A model generated the notes under the pieces. The model did no database searches, was not told where the DNA came from, and saw only the letters and a program-made list of their open reading frames with translations. From Terfezia claveryi (lineage: Eukaryota > Ascomycota > Pezizomycetes > Pezizales > Pezizaceae): a stretch of DNA of 64,000 nt. Positions 46,753 to 59,335 of this stretch are shown here, one piece after another. Every line of letters starts with the position of its first letter. Position 1 is the first letter of the stretch. The stretch lies in the NCBI GenBank assembly GCA_015179025.1, contig WHUX01000112.1:1-64000 (forward strand), written 5' to 3'. The position numbers and the translations under genes are program-made.

Positions 46753-47973
46753 TTAATACGTAGAAGTATGCGCATTAGCCAGAAGGAGAGAACTGGACCT
46801 CAAAAACTGGCATAAGGAGTAGAACGGGCCGGAGTAGTCCATGTCGTACCTATTATTTCATCTCTCTCAGTATAATTGATAAAGCCCAGCTATTCAGAAG
46901 GATTAAAACTTACCAGTAATTAACAGCAATACACATTGATCCTGGAGCACACTTTTGTGAAACTTTATGGTACCTTTTCAATACGTCAGTCAAGCTTCAT
47001 GAAACAGTATTGGAAGGAGCTCACCACATTGCAGGCAAATAGAGTATCTCTCCAGGATGGACATCTACCCGCAATGGTTTGCATAAATCCCAAAATGGTG
47101 AAGACTTCTCCGGGTTGTCAGGATCTAGGGTCGGCCAACAAGATACATCAGAAGGAGGATCGTCTGGGACGATCTTAAATCCTCCATCAGCATCAGCCAT
47201 ATAAGTTGCCGAGGGCAGGGTTCGCTCCCGAACACAGGCGACTTCAAGGGGTGAAATTAGAACGAAGCTTTTGAGTCCAGATAATACGCAGTAAAGGTTC
47301 TCATAGTTGTCCTTGTGCAAGGCAGATGTTGATCGTCCATTCCCTATCCAGAGGTTGATGGCATCTGGCGTCCCCAGGACTGACGCCCAGGATATCTCCT
47401 CATCAATATCGGACAGGAGTGTTGAATATTCTCCATGTAAATTGTCGTCTTCTGTTTGCATGTGTATGGTTAGCAGCCGAGCACAGTGGGTGGTCATAGC
47501 GGGCACTTACGGGACTGTACATACTGGACTGGATCAGAAGATTCTATGGTATCATTCTGGAGATGGTCAAGTAATTCTGCGAAGGAGCCTTGGGTTGTGT
47601 GAGGCTTGACGAAATATTCTATACCATCTTCATTGTTCTTGACGACAGAGTCCGCATTCCTGATACATAGAGAAGTTAGCATTGACTCTGCTCTTGATTG
47701 ATGGCACAATCTTATTCTCATGTCACTCACTTACCCAAATGGCGTTTGAGCAATTGTTATATCTTCTGTTATTTTGTCTTTCAAGTAGCTAGGATCCCAC
47801 TTTTCCACAGCTGGCCAATGACTGAACCCATTTGATATTATCACCGGTCTGTTTCGTCTAATGATTTGAAGGAACTCAACAGGAGATGGTGGCTGGTCAA
47901 AGCGCTCGACCCAGTTGCTATGAAAATCATGGTAGGTATCTAGAAGTTCTACCAATGCCGAAGTCGGGTTCAT
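46753..47973 (-). CDS. JmjC hydroxylase, JMJD7-like
   Basis: Five exons: 47973-47735, 47659-47511, 47451-47025, 46973-46914 and 46849-46753; 323 residues, close to human JMJD7 (316). JmjC Fe(II)/2-oxoglutarate oxygenase; the human enzyme is a lysyl (3S)-hydroxylase of DRG GTPases, reported also to have peptidase activity. Cupin-8 features: RRNRPVIISNGFSHWPAV near the N-terminus, then HKDNYENLYCVLSG with Fe ligands His175 and Asp177, the acidic/Trp segment before KPLRVDVHPGEILYLPAMW, and the third ligand His274 in WYHKV. C-terminal CIAVNYWYDMDYSGPF is diagnostic. ATG 47973 is the first Met; the frame stays open 24 nt further upstream without an ATG. The last two exons are short (60 and 97 nt). 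Confidence 0.95.
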
Positions 47974-48145
47974 ATCTGGTATATGCTCATGTATCACGTT
48001 AAGTATTACCGTCGCTATCGATAACTCTCGGTGAGTATTACATAAACGAAAACTAAATCACAGGACTCCTGCGGGTACGAGGCTAAACTCTTACGGGCAT
48101 GAAACGTAATGTGACGCGTGCATAATATAAGCAGCTGCCCCTCTG

Positions 48146-49671
48146 TTAGGGGTCCTTGTCCATATATGCTGCCATAGGATCATCAAACACCCTTTTCTGC
48201 CTCCTATATCGTTCCATTTCCTCCTCTGTGACTCCTCCTATCATTTCCATATGTTTTCTTTTCGCTTTGTCATGTTTTTCATCTCCGCCCACCTTATCCG
48301 CCGAATCCTTTTGGAACGAGGTCGGTTGCCTATCGCTTGAGTCTCTAGGCTTCTCTTCCTCTTTGCTACTCGGGTGATATTCTATCTTATGAACATCATT
48401 CATACGGCCAGTTCGCAATGCTTCGGCCTCTTCGTTGGCCTTGATTCCCTCAAAGCCAGTACAGTAACTTTTCTTGATCACCGAGTGGCAACAGGTATAA
48501 CCCCACTGGAAATTCTTCCACCATGAGCCCCACACTGATGTATGGTTCCCATAGAATTTATCCTCCACATATTTTGATTTCGCCGCTGTATTGTCCCGTC
48601 CTTTGATCTCACCACTTGGGGTGTATTCGACATAGGTCTCTGATTCAACCACATCCTTTTCCAAAGGTACAGTGTTCAGATGTTCAGCTCCACCATACTT
48701 TTCCAGCAATTTCTCTTTCTCCTCGGCCTTCTTCTGCTCATGCTCTTGTAACTGAATCTTCCTGTACAGTTCACCTTCCGTGGGATTGGCTTGTAAATGC
48801 ATTTTAACCTTATCCCCACGTTCCCGGCTCTCCCAAGCAAGTTTCTGCATCTTCTCAAATTCGGCAGCATCTCCTGACGACCTCATGAAGTTCTCCTCCG
48901 CAAGTAATTCGGAAGAATTATCGGCATCTGTACTGTTGACCATTGTCCTCGTTTTCGGATCATACTTTGCTGAGTTAAGGTCGAGATTCAAGAGATATTT
49001 TGCTGTGTCCTCTCTTATTCGGAGATTTCTTGTACTTATACGATTTGCAGCATCAAAAGTTTGTCTAGATATTCCTAATTCCTCAGCATACTTGTCGTCA
49101 TTATCTCCGTCTTCCTCATCCTCATCCTCACTCCTTCCCTTGCCCTTTCCCTGCATCTCACTCTCTTTCTCCTTCCGCCTCAATTCTTCTAATCTCTGGT
49201 ATTCTTCCACCACCTGGTCGTGCTCCTTCGGATCGTAGCCATTCCACCTATCGCGCTTCCCATCCCACCCAAGTTCTACCTGTTGAACAATCTCATCGGC
49301 CTGGATGTCTCTTCCAGTCCACTTGGCTCCTAGTTTTCGCGGGCGTGACAGGCACTCTTTTGTCTTGTGCGTCATTGCTCCACAATTCTCGCATGCCCCC
49401 TTCCTGTATTTGGTTGCAGCGGGTCCAGCGCGCTTTCCGCGCTCGTACCATTGTGCACTGGCTAGATCTTGATCCTTCTTGCCCTGAAGACGTTGATGCT
49501 CAACTATTTTCCGGTTAGTTAGGTACGTGAGGAGCTATGGGCACTGGGAATTCGTCACGTACGATAATCTCCTTCAACGTCATCATCAATGTAAAACGGT
49601 TTTTTGGAAATGAACTGGGGTATATATTCGTTCTTCTCTCTAACAGGCGCTTTCCCTTTGGGCTTTGACAT
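48146..49671 (-). CDS. SLU7: Pre-mRNA splicing factor SLU7
   Basis: Two exons: 49671-49563 and 49503-48146; 488 residues. Second-step splicing factor that helps choose the 3' splice site with Prp18. The N-terminus EYIPQFISKKPFYIDDDV is typical. One CCHC zinc knuckle lies at 74-87 (CENCGAMTHKTKEC: Cys74, Cys77, His82, Cys87). The SLU7 core follows: LGAKWTGRDIQADE, WDGKRDRWNGYDPKEH, AKYLLNLDLNSAKYDPKTR and FYGNHTSVWGSWWKNFQWGY. The C-terminus is Lys/Glu-rich and ends RQKRVFDDPMAAYMDKDP. Length is within the usual range of fungal and animal SLU7 proteins. Divergent from REV3. Confidence 0.97.
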
Positions 49672-50017
49672 TGTGGATGGAGTTGTATTTGAGTGAGATT
49701 TGGGAGCTATAAGTTGGCAACCTAGAACAGAGTCAAATCTTACGTAATCATTGTTAGCTATCAGAACAGAGAGTAAGGGCGAATCTAACTAACTGGTAGA
49801 AGCCGCGCCAAGTCTTCTCGAGGCAAGAAACGCGTTTCCCAACAGCAGCTCAAATTGCCAAATAAATTACAATGCCCTCTTATGGTTTTCGATTCAGTAC
49901 TAACATTCATGTTTGAGAGGAGGGATACGAGTAGCTTCCTTTTTTTTGGCATTGATATATAACGAAGACAAGTTTTGCAGCAGCAGCAATATCGAGGCCT
50001 CAGTTCATGCTCATAAC
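49672..50017. promoter_or_regulatory. Shared upstream region of SLU7 and REV3
   Basis: 346 bp between divergent start codons. It must contain both 5' untranslated regions and promoters. No specific factor site assigned. Confidence 0.6.
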
Positions 50018-53000
50018 ATGTCTTTCAGGGTGCGCTTGAACAATATCGACAGTTATCAAGCCAGGCCTTCGCCCCTTGACCCCCTTCTACCATCTATAAG
50101 ACCTGGGCAAGCCCCACGGTCTGTTCCAGTTATAAGAATTTATGGCGCCACAGAGACTGGCCAGAAAGTGTGTACTCACGTACATGGTGTCTTCCCGTAC
50201 TTGTATGTTGAATACACAGGAAGCCTGGTGCCGGATGAGGGTAACTACACATTTCTCTAAGAGTTTGGATTTTACATGCTGATTCATGGTTTCGTTTGTT
50301 GACAGTCGACGCATATATCCGCCGGCTACATGTAGGCATTGACCGTGCTATGGCCGTAGCATATAGATCTGAAAGGCGTGACCCATATGTGGCTAGGATA
50401 ACGCTCTGCAAGGGAGTCCCTTTCTACGGTTTTCATGTTGGCTACAAGCTCTATCTCAAAATTTATCTCTTAAATCCATCTCGTATGACCCGATTGGCAG
50501 ATCTCTTACGGGGTGGAGCTGTTGGGAAGCAATGCTTCCAGCCATATGAGGCACATATACCATATATCCTAGCCTTTATGATTGATTTCAACTTGTACGG
50601 ATGTGGTTTTGTGGACTGCGAGAAAGTCAAGTTTCGAACTCCTGTGCCTTCTGCTGAAGAAGTTGGACCGGATGCTCTCTGGAATGACGAAACTATATCC
50701 CAAGACATGTTTCTGTCGGAAGACGAATTCCCTCGGTTATCGCATTGTGCCCTGGAGGTAGATGTGCAAATTCAAGATCTACTCAATCAAAGACAGATAT
50801 CACCTCGCCTTCTACATCATGATTTTATTGAACGTTTAAACCCGCTTCCCGCGGATATGAAGTTTGTTCACAGCTTAGCGGAGCTATGGAGAGACGATGC
50901 CAGGCGTCGAGGGCTGGCAGGACGAGCCATGGAAGACGTTCCCTCGATGTCTTCGAGTGCCCGGGACATTAATGCAAAATGGATCCATGAGGAGGAGTAT
51001 ATGGAAAAGATCAATGACATCATTGATGAAGAGAGAAGGCGTGCAGATAAACCATTTTCAGGGTTCGACTGCTTTGTTAGACGAAAACCGTTCGAGGGTT
51101 TGGTGCGGACCGTAGTGGATAGCGTGAAGGACTTTTTTCCCGAGAATCAGTCAGAATATGGGGTATTCGTTGGAACCGCTGCAGAACAAAAGCAGAAGCT
51201 CGAGGAAGAGGTTGAGATTGACGAAGCCCTGATTAATCAGGTTGTTGCAGAGGCTGAAGAAGAAGCTAAAGCTACAGCATCAGAGGATCTCGATGATTTT
51301 GGAGTAGAGGAGGGGGATGAGCCTGCTCCGGATGTGGATCAAAAAGTGGACGTGGCTACGAATTTGAAGCAAGATAGAAACCCCTCAATACCTACCCCTT
51401 CTGAAAGGCGCATTGCAATTGGAAATCAGCATTCTACAGACGAGGTTCCCATGGATGACGATGATTTTGATGTACCAATCGAGTTCTTTAGTAATACTGC
51501 CCCAAAGCGCCTTGCCTCGTTAGTCGATCCGAATCCAACACCTTTGAAACTAAGGAGAATTGATCTTTCCTCTCCTGCACCAAACCCCATAGTTAATCAA
51601 GGCAGGAGCTTTCGAGAAAAGATACCCAATGCTTGCTCCTCGGGTCAGAGGTCGCAGTTATCACCGACAGGCTATCCAGTGATCAAATTGCCTGACCGCA
51701 GTACAATACTGCGGTTATCACAAGAGAGAGCTTCTCCAAAAAGTCGAGTAGGAGAGCTAATACCGTTGGGAAGCTCAAATCAATCATCACACCTAAGCGC
51801 CTCTTTCCTCTTTAGCGACAATAATGTCACTAACGTAGGCTCTATTAGTGGTCAGTTGCTCATATCCATTACATATTTCGATATTTGAATTGTTTAACAT
51901 ATGTTCAGATCAGCGAATAAAATCAATATCTTCCAAGATTGAAGAGGCATTTGGATCTATGTCACCCTATACTACTTTCCTCTATGATCAGCTAGCGCCG
52001 TCGAATGCTGAGCTTGAATTGACCTTTGATAGCCTGGGGATGTCCCAAAAGGTATATCAGGATGCATATTATTCAAATGAGAAAGATGTCCCCCCTCGGC
52101 CGAGAGAATACGCTGGGAGGGAGTTTAGGCTGCAATCTACTACGGTACCATTTTTGCCCGATTTCGATCCCTCCGGCGACAGCTCAACTGCCTTGAGGGT
52201 ACAAAAACCCAACCAGAAGCCTCTACCAACTATGAGGGTCTGGGAGATCCTACAACCTCCACCTATCCGGGCAGAAACTGATCAGTGGCTTGCTGAACAA
52301 GTTGCCAAGAGGGACAAAATAGCGGTGGTGTCTGAAGCGCAATTTTTATCACAGGTATTTCAGATTACTGAAAAGTTTATTAGTCGTATATACTAATATA
52401 TTTACTCAATAGATTGAAGGGCCCACTCAGAGAAATCGGCATGGTTTTAAATATTCCCAGCGCCGGAAGTCGGCTGCCGTTGAGCATGAGGCGCAACACA
52501 TGAGCATAATGAGCTTGGAGGTTCATGTTAACACTAGGGGATCCCTATTCCCTGATCCTGCACAAGACGAAATAGCTTGCATATTTTGGTGCATTCAGTC
52601 CAATAACGAGCAACTGAAGAGCAATGGAATTAAGGAAGGATATCATGTTGGGATACTCGTCCTTGCTGAGCAAGAAAGCGTGGTCGAGAAGCTAAGGAGA
52701 ATGGTTAGAGTCACGGTTGAAGAAGAATATTCCGAGCTCGATTTGATTACGAGATTGGTGGATATAGTGAGGGATTTAGACCCCGATATTCTCACTGGCT
52801 ACGAAATTCACAATGCAAGTTGGGGTTATATAATAGAAAGAGCAAAGTGCAAATATGGTAAGTTGCTGCTCTACTTAAAGGAAAGGATTGCATATATTCT
52901 TATAGGGGCCAATAGAATATAATCTCACGGAAGAGTTCTCACGGATGAGGTCCCAATCCCATGGTCGATTTGGAAAAGAGGCGGATAATTGGGGTTTTAA

Positions 53001-55492
53001 TACCACGGCGGCTATCAAAATCACCGGCAGGCACATAATCAATATATGGCGAGCGATGCGAGGAGAGCTGAATTTGTCTCAATATACAATGGAAAATATT
53101 GTATTTCATGTACTCCATAAGAGGTAATTATCCGTTGTATTTCATAAATACTTTTAATTAGAGAAGCTCACAACTAGACATAGAATTCCGCATTACAACC
53201 ATAAGGACCTCACAACGTGGTACAAAAGTGGGAGAGTCAGACATCTAAACAGGTTGTTAAATTATTTTGTTTTGAGAGTACAGCTAGATTTGGATATTCT
53301 AGAAGCCAATGAATTGGTTGTGAGAACTAGGTAGGTAAATTTTGGTCCTGAAGGTGGAGATAATATTCTGATACTGGCTGGTATAGTGAACAGGCTCGCC
53401 TTTTAGGAATTGATTTCCAGTCTGTTTATGGTCGTGGCTCCCAATTCAAGGTCGAGTCGATGATGTTCAGGATTGGAAAGCCTGAAGGGTTCATGATGGT
53501 ATCGCCAAGTAAGAAACAAGTCAGTTACCGAACTAGATGACTGGCTTCCATATGCTGACGCTCCGATCAGGTCGGCACACAAAATGCCCTCGAATGCCTT
53601 CCTCTTGTCATGGAGCCTCAATCCGCCTTTTACACATCCCCTCTAGTAGTCCTTGACTTCCAGTCACTATACCCATCCTTGATGATTGCCTATAATTATT
53701 GCTACTCGACCTTTTTGGGAAGGGTGACAAGTTGGAGAGGGCAAAATAAGATGGGTTTTACCAATTATGATAGAAAGCCGAGAGTATTAGAACTATTGAA
53801 GGACTATGTTCGAGGTATGTGACTATGCCCATTTCACTAGAGCTCTTTCTGACTGGAATATATTAGTTGCCCCAAATGGCATCATGTACGTCAAACAAGA
53901 ACTTCGGAAATCACTTTTGGCAAAAATGCTGGCAGAGCTTTTGGAGACTCGCATTATGGTGAAGAATGGAATGAAGAGGGATAAGGACGACAAAACCCTC
54001 CAACAGCTACTGAACAATAGGCAATTAGCACTGAAGTTGGTTGCTAATGTTACCTATGGATATACCGGGGCGACCATGTCTGGGAGAATGCCGTGTGCGG
54101 AAATTGCAGATAGCATTGTACAAACAGGCAGGGAGACACTAGAGAAAGTATGTTCCTATGCTCTCTACATCCTGTGAAACCCGCTCACTGTCTTCAGGCT
54201 ATCGAATTGATACACTCGAAACCAAAATGGGGTGCGGAAGTTGTTTATGGAGATACTGACTCTCTTTTTATTTATCTCCCTGGCCGGGCACGAGCCGAAG
54301 CTTTTGATATTGGGGAAGATATTGCCAAAACTATCACGTCAATGAACCCCAAGCCTGTCAAGCTGAAATTCGAAAAAGTATATCATCCTTGCATATTACT
54401 AGCAAAAAAGCGCTATGTCGGTTTTAAGTATGAGCATCGAAACCAAAAGGAGCCGGATTTTGATGCAAAAGGAATTGAAACTGTACGCAGGGATGGTACT
54501 CCAGCGCAGCAGAAGATTGAGGAAACTGTTCTGAAGATCCTCTTCAGAACGTCTGACTTGTCACAGGTAAAGGAATACTTTCAGAGGCAATGTAGCAAGA
54601 TTATGAGTGGGAAAGTTTCCATCCAAGACTTTTGTTTTGCAAAGGAGGTGAAGATGGGGATGTACAGGTGAGGCCAATATTGACCTACCTATCTATCACG
54701 ACGTCTCAACCACTGACTAGAATATAGCGAGAATGGAACACTACCAGCTGGCGCAAAGATCAGTGCCGAGAGGATGGAGGAGGATCACAGAGCAGAACCC
54801 CAGTATGGCGAACGGGTGCCATACGTGGTCATCGCAGGTGCACCAGGGTCAAGGCTTATTGATCGTACTGTTACCCCAGAAACCTTACTTTACAATGCAC
54901 ACCATCGCCTCGATGCCGAATACTACATCACGAAAAACCTTATACCGCCATTGGAGCGCATCTTGAACCTTGTTGGGGCAGATATTCGAGCATGGTATAA
55001 CGAAATGCCAAAGATACGGAAAATCATGAGGGTGGAGAATGTCAAAGTAATCAATGGGGCCGTCGGAAATAGTAAAAAGTCCATATTAGAGTCTTATATG
55101 AAGTCTTCGACATGTTTGGTTTGTAAGGGGAAGGTGGACGTTCAAGGTTCTTGTAAGTTGAAAGCTACACACCGCCCCTTCTGGGTGCGTCCTGCCCACT
55201 AACATGTCCATTTGATCCCTCGGTAGCTGTCTGCACCGAATGCATGATGGATCGAGATACATCTGTTTATAATCTGAGAACTCAACTGAAAAAATCGGAG
55301 AAAAGAAACGCAGATTTCCGTGCAATATGCCGGTCTTGTGCGGGTTTGACTCCGGTCGAGGAGATTCCGTGCGACTCAAAGGATTGCCCCGTGTTTTACT
55401 CGCGGGTAAGGCAGGCGGGAATATTAGAAGCGGATAGGCAGAGTATAGGGCAAGCTATCAAAGCCCTGGAAGATTTGGATTTGGATTGGTAA
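50018..55492 (+). CDS. REV3: DNA polymerase zeta catalytic subunit REV3
   Basis: Twelve exons: 50018-50240, 50306-51850, 51909-52354, 52413-52857, 52916-53123, 53184-53330, 53387-53519, 53571-53814, 53867-54147, 54198-54667, 54728-55152 and 55227-55492; 1610 residues, in phase. Family-B translesion polymerase that extends from damaged bases. Seen: N-terminal VRLNNIDSYQARPSPLDP; the degenerate exonuclease region (LTGYEIHNASWGYIIERA); motif A VVLDFQSLYPS (Asp1078); motif B KLVANVTYGYTGA; motif C VVYGDTDSLF (Asp1243, Asp1245); KPVKLKFEKVYHPC and FDAKGIETVRRDG. The C-terminal CysA (CLVCKGK...CTEC) and CysB (CRSCAG...CDSKDCPV) motifs bind zinc and the Fe-S cluster/accessory subunits. All catalytic residues are intact. 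Introns at 51851 and 53520 use GTCAGT donors. Confidence 0.98.
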
Positions 55493-56196
55493 AATCTAGA
55501 CTGAAGGATGTTGATTAACAATTGAGTACCTCGCCTACTTGTAAAACTCGACGTACCTAGGGCTCTTATTGTTATGATGGGTTGTATATGCTCTCAGGCA
55601 GGCTGGGATTGGAGATCATTGTGGGAGTTGTGATCTGACTTCAAGTGGAGAAGGTAGTTAGTCAGTAGGTACCGTACGGCCTGTTCCATTCGCTTACTCA
55701 CCACGTCTCGCGCCCGCGTTGCAGATCGTGGCACTAGTAAAGGCTGAATTGTTGAGCTTGGATACTTTTGAATACTATATGTAGAGTACTTGCATACCAG
55801 CACCTCATCTGAGGGTTTAAAGTCATATATGCATCCTCCGTGTCTCAAAGTAATAAACCAGGAAACGAAACAAACGTATTACTCGAAAACGACAGTGCAC
55901 CTCCGTCACTTGTCTGTACCTTGCGCTCTGACTGGAGCCGGACATCTGAGTCTTCTACTGCTTGGAGCCGGACATCTGAGTCTTCTACTGCTCAACATAT
56001 TTGCCTGCATAGCTCACAACTTAACAAACAGCTTTATCAAAGCCACTCCTCAACAAATCGACGCCCATCCAGGGGACGACTATGTTAACATCGTGATTGG
56101 AGCTTTATCTTTTGCTTTGTGTTCACGCCGCCGGTAGCGTTTTTTTTGTTGCAAGCTGCGTGAACGGAAACTCAGCTTGTTGCTCCAGCACATGTA
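55493..56196. other. Intergenic with 30-bp tandem duplication
   Basis: About 700 bp between REV3 and the SMP-domain gene. A 30-bp unit including TGGAGCCGGACATCTGAGTC occurs twice (about 55932-55991). It may lie in the 5' untranslated region of the downstream gene. Confidence 0.6.
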
Positions 56197-59100
56197 ATGG
56201 GCTTTCTCGCCTTCCTGGTCATTTACGTCTTCGGGGGCCTTACCTTCCTCCCACTTCTAGCAGCCGCCAGCCTCGCCTTCTTCTACCACACTTCACCGGT
56301 AGTTCATAAACAAGAGAGTCTTATCACCTCGGCCGATGAAGCTGCCGGTATCGTCAAGACCAACGACGAGAAGACACTAGACAGGCTGAAGAGTGAGCAA
56401 GATGATGCAGCGGGATACTTTGCTGTTACAAGAGAGTGGACACCGGGTGGAATAAATGGAAAGCCACCAGAAAGGATTACACCCATGGGTGCGACAAGCA
56501 TTAAGGGAGAGGAGCCAAGCCAGAGCATGTATCAAACGGTAGTTGGGTCGATATTTAATCGGAAGGGGAATGGAGGAAAGGGGGATGCAAATGGAGCACC
56601 GAAGAAGAAGAGGGCGGCCAACGTCTTCTACGTGGTGCTGAGGTATGATCTGGGGGGTTTGGAATGAACTGTTCAGTCAGACTGACGTATCACCGTGGGG
56701 CTTAGGCATGGACATCTTATGCTGTACGACGACTCCGAGCAGCTTCAGGTGCGACATGTTATATCACTTAGCCATCACAGTGTCAGTATCTACGGCGGAG
56801 GAGAAAAGATACCCGAGGGAGAACTTTATATACGTCGCAATGCTATTTGTTTGACAAGGAGGGATGTCGAGCCAGCGTTGAAACATGATCTTGCGTCACT
56901 CAGCAAGCCATTTTACCTATTTTCAGAGAATTGCTCAGAGAAGGAGGATTTCTATTTTGCACTACTGCGGTGTCAGGAAAGAGCATCAGAGGATGATTCC
57001 ACAATGGAGCCAACCCCACCATCTCCCTTGGGCTTCGATCCAGCGCATCTTAGGCTACTGGTTCAAACCCTGTATTCTTCGGAGGAACAGTATCAGACAA
57101 AATGGATAAATGCTATACTTGGGAGGCTATTTCTCACACTGTACAAGACACCAGATCTAGAGAGGTTTTTCAAAAATAAGATCGACAAGAAGATTGCGAG
57201 GGTCAAGAAGCCAACTTTTCTGTCTGATGTAGTCATTCAGAAAGTGGATGTGGGAGAAAGTGCTCCATTTATCACGAATCCTAAGCTCAGGGAGCTGAAT
57301 GTCAATGGGGAAACTACTGTGGAGGCAAATGTTAGCTATACCGGAGGTTTCAACATTGTTAGTCTCCAATTTCTCCCACCACCTACCTATATATCAATTT
57401 ATTAACGGCCGCTTGCAGGAGATTTTTACTGCGGCGCGGGTAGATCTAGGCACTCGCTTCAAGACGAGAGAGGTGGACCTCAGGCTCGCAGCAGTACTTA
57501 AGAGGTTGGAAGGTAAAATATTGGTACGGATCAAGCCGCCTCCAAGTAACAGGATATGGGTAGCCTTTGAGACTATGCCGAAGATGGAGCTCAGTATTGA
57601 GCCTATAATTAGCCAAAGGAGCATTACATACGGGCCTATTCTGCGACTCATTGAGAATCGCGTTCGTGAGGTCATAGAGGAAACATTGGTATACCCTCAT
57701 TTCGATGATTTGCCCTTTACAGACACTATCAATCAGACTTACCGGGGCGGTATATGGAGGCAGCCAAAGCCTTCCACTGCAGAACCGTCAGCTTCACAGC
57801 CTGCTCTCTCCACAGAAAATATTGATAACGAGTCAGCTATCGATGAATTAGTTACTGGACCGCCAGATGCAAAATCTCTGAGTATGCCTAATCTGGCATC
57901 GTTGTCTTCTGATTATAAAAAACAAGCCTCTTCCTCTATTAGTGTCACAGATATCTCGAGTGATACGTCTAGTGGACTCACTCACAGGGCTCACAGGAAG
58001 CCAAAGTCAATGAGGACGTCCTCATTTACACAGCTCACTGCCCCCCAGCCGCTCGTGAGCACTGAGGCAGTAAACGTCACAGCCGTAAGAGACATTACTC
58101 ATACAGAGACTGACAAGGGAGCAGCGAAGTCACAGGTGAAGGCTACTATTGACAGGTCTAGGTCGGCGTCTATGTCTAGCTCACCGAGAGGCACACCAGT
58201 TGGGTCACCATCAAGTCCAATACCCACACTCCCATCAGCAAAAACTTCTAATTTGTCAATTGGGGAAGAAGGGGAGAGTCAGGATGAGTTTCATCTAGCA
58301 ATGGAGGGGCCTATGAGTGCTGAGCAGAGGGCTCCTCCAAGACATTCAAGATCACAGTCTCTCTCAACCACATCATCCTCCAGCACCCTAGTTCCTTCAA
58401 CTCCCCCTAATATATATGGCGGAGGGGCGCAGACATCTACGAACTCTAGCATCTCCCCAATGAGCAGTCGCACAAACACCAATCTCTCTGTTGTGTTTAA
58501 CCAACAAAATTCGAGTCCAGGAGCAAAGCCCGCTATAAATAATGCTATCAACAAGGGCGTTGCTGCCGTTACGAAGTGGTATAAGGGCAAGACGGAAGCC
58601 AATGCCAATAATAATGCACCAACCTCTCCTACATCTATAGAAGGGTTCTTTAGGAATGGTACTCAGCCAAATAATAGCACCAGTCAGCTACAACATGCTC
58701 CTACAATTCACGTACACCATTCTCCCAATTACGCGCTACCGCCACCAGAAATTCCCCCACCACCTGCGAAACACACAGCGCCTATTGCGGTTCCTAAGCG
58801 CAGGCCTTTACCCCCACCATTACTTCCTGCCCGCAACAATGGCAACAATAACAATGGCAATAAACGGGTCGTAGATGATGTCATGGTCGTTGCTGCGCCT
58901 CCCGCTGAACTTGAAGAGGACAGCAGCGAGCTGAGCACGCCTCCAGACGAGTTTATGGTGAGCTTAGACGGGAATACTATCCACCATCATCAAAACACTG
59001 GCAATGGGTTAGCTGGGCTAGGTATGATGCTTCGCGGTGACCGAGACCGACCGCCTGCCTCCAGGCGGCAGAGCTCTAATTCAACTAGTGGGTCTTCGAG

Positions 59101-59335
59101 TGGCAGTGTAGTAGCCTGGGACGTGGGAAAGCATCAAAGGCAGCGAGGTGGAAGTAGAAGCGGGGAGACAGTTGGAATCGGAAACATTAGTTTGAAGGGG
59201 AAAACTAGTCCCGGAAAAACAAGGGGAAGCAGTGGGAATGGGTTGGGTACGCATCTGGGGATTGGTATGATGGGGGATGAGAGTCCGTGGAATGAGGCGG
59301 AGGAGGCAGAGCTGAGGGGTAAAGCGGGATGGTAG
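56197..59335 (+). CDS. NVJ2: SMP-domain lipid-transfer protein, NVJ2/TEX2-like
   Basis: Three exons: 56197-56642, 56706-57357 and 57419-59335; 1004 residues, in phase. An N-terminal hydrophobic segment (FLVIYVFGGLTFLPLLAAAS, about 5-25) anchors it in the ER. A PH-like domain follows at about 143-250 (VFYVVLRHGHLMLYDDSEQL ... FYLFSENCSEKEDFYFALL). The SMP domain lies at about 270-500: QYQTKWINAILGRLFLTLYK, PTFLSDVVIQKVDVG, and RSITYGPILRLIENRVREVI. SMP proteins carry lipids at membrane contacts; yeast Nvj2 acts at the nucleus-vacuole junction and ER-Golgi contacts. The last about 500 residues are Ser/Pro/Asn-rich and probably disordered, longer than in yeast Nvj2, with a run of Asn/Gly repeats near residue 845. 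Confidence 0.9.

Noticed and set aside
53815..53842. A 28-nt intron in REV3 that would keep ALSDWNIL
   Set aside because: Too short to splice. A 51-nt intron (53815-53865) with a CTGAC branch and TTAG acceptor gives the conserved VAPNGIMYVKQ in frame.
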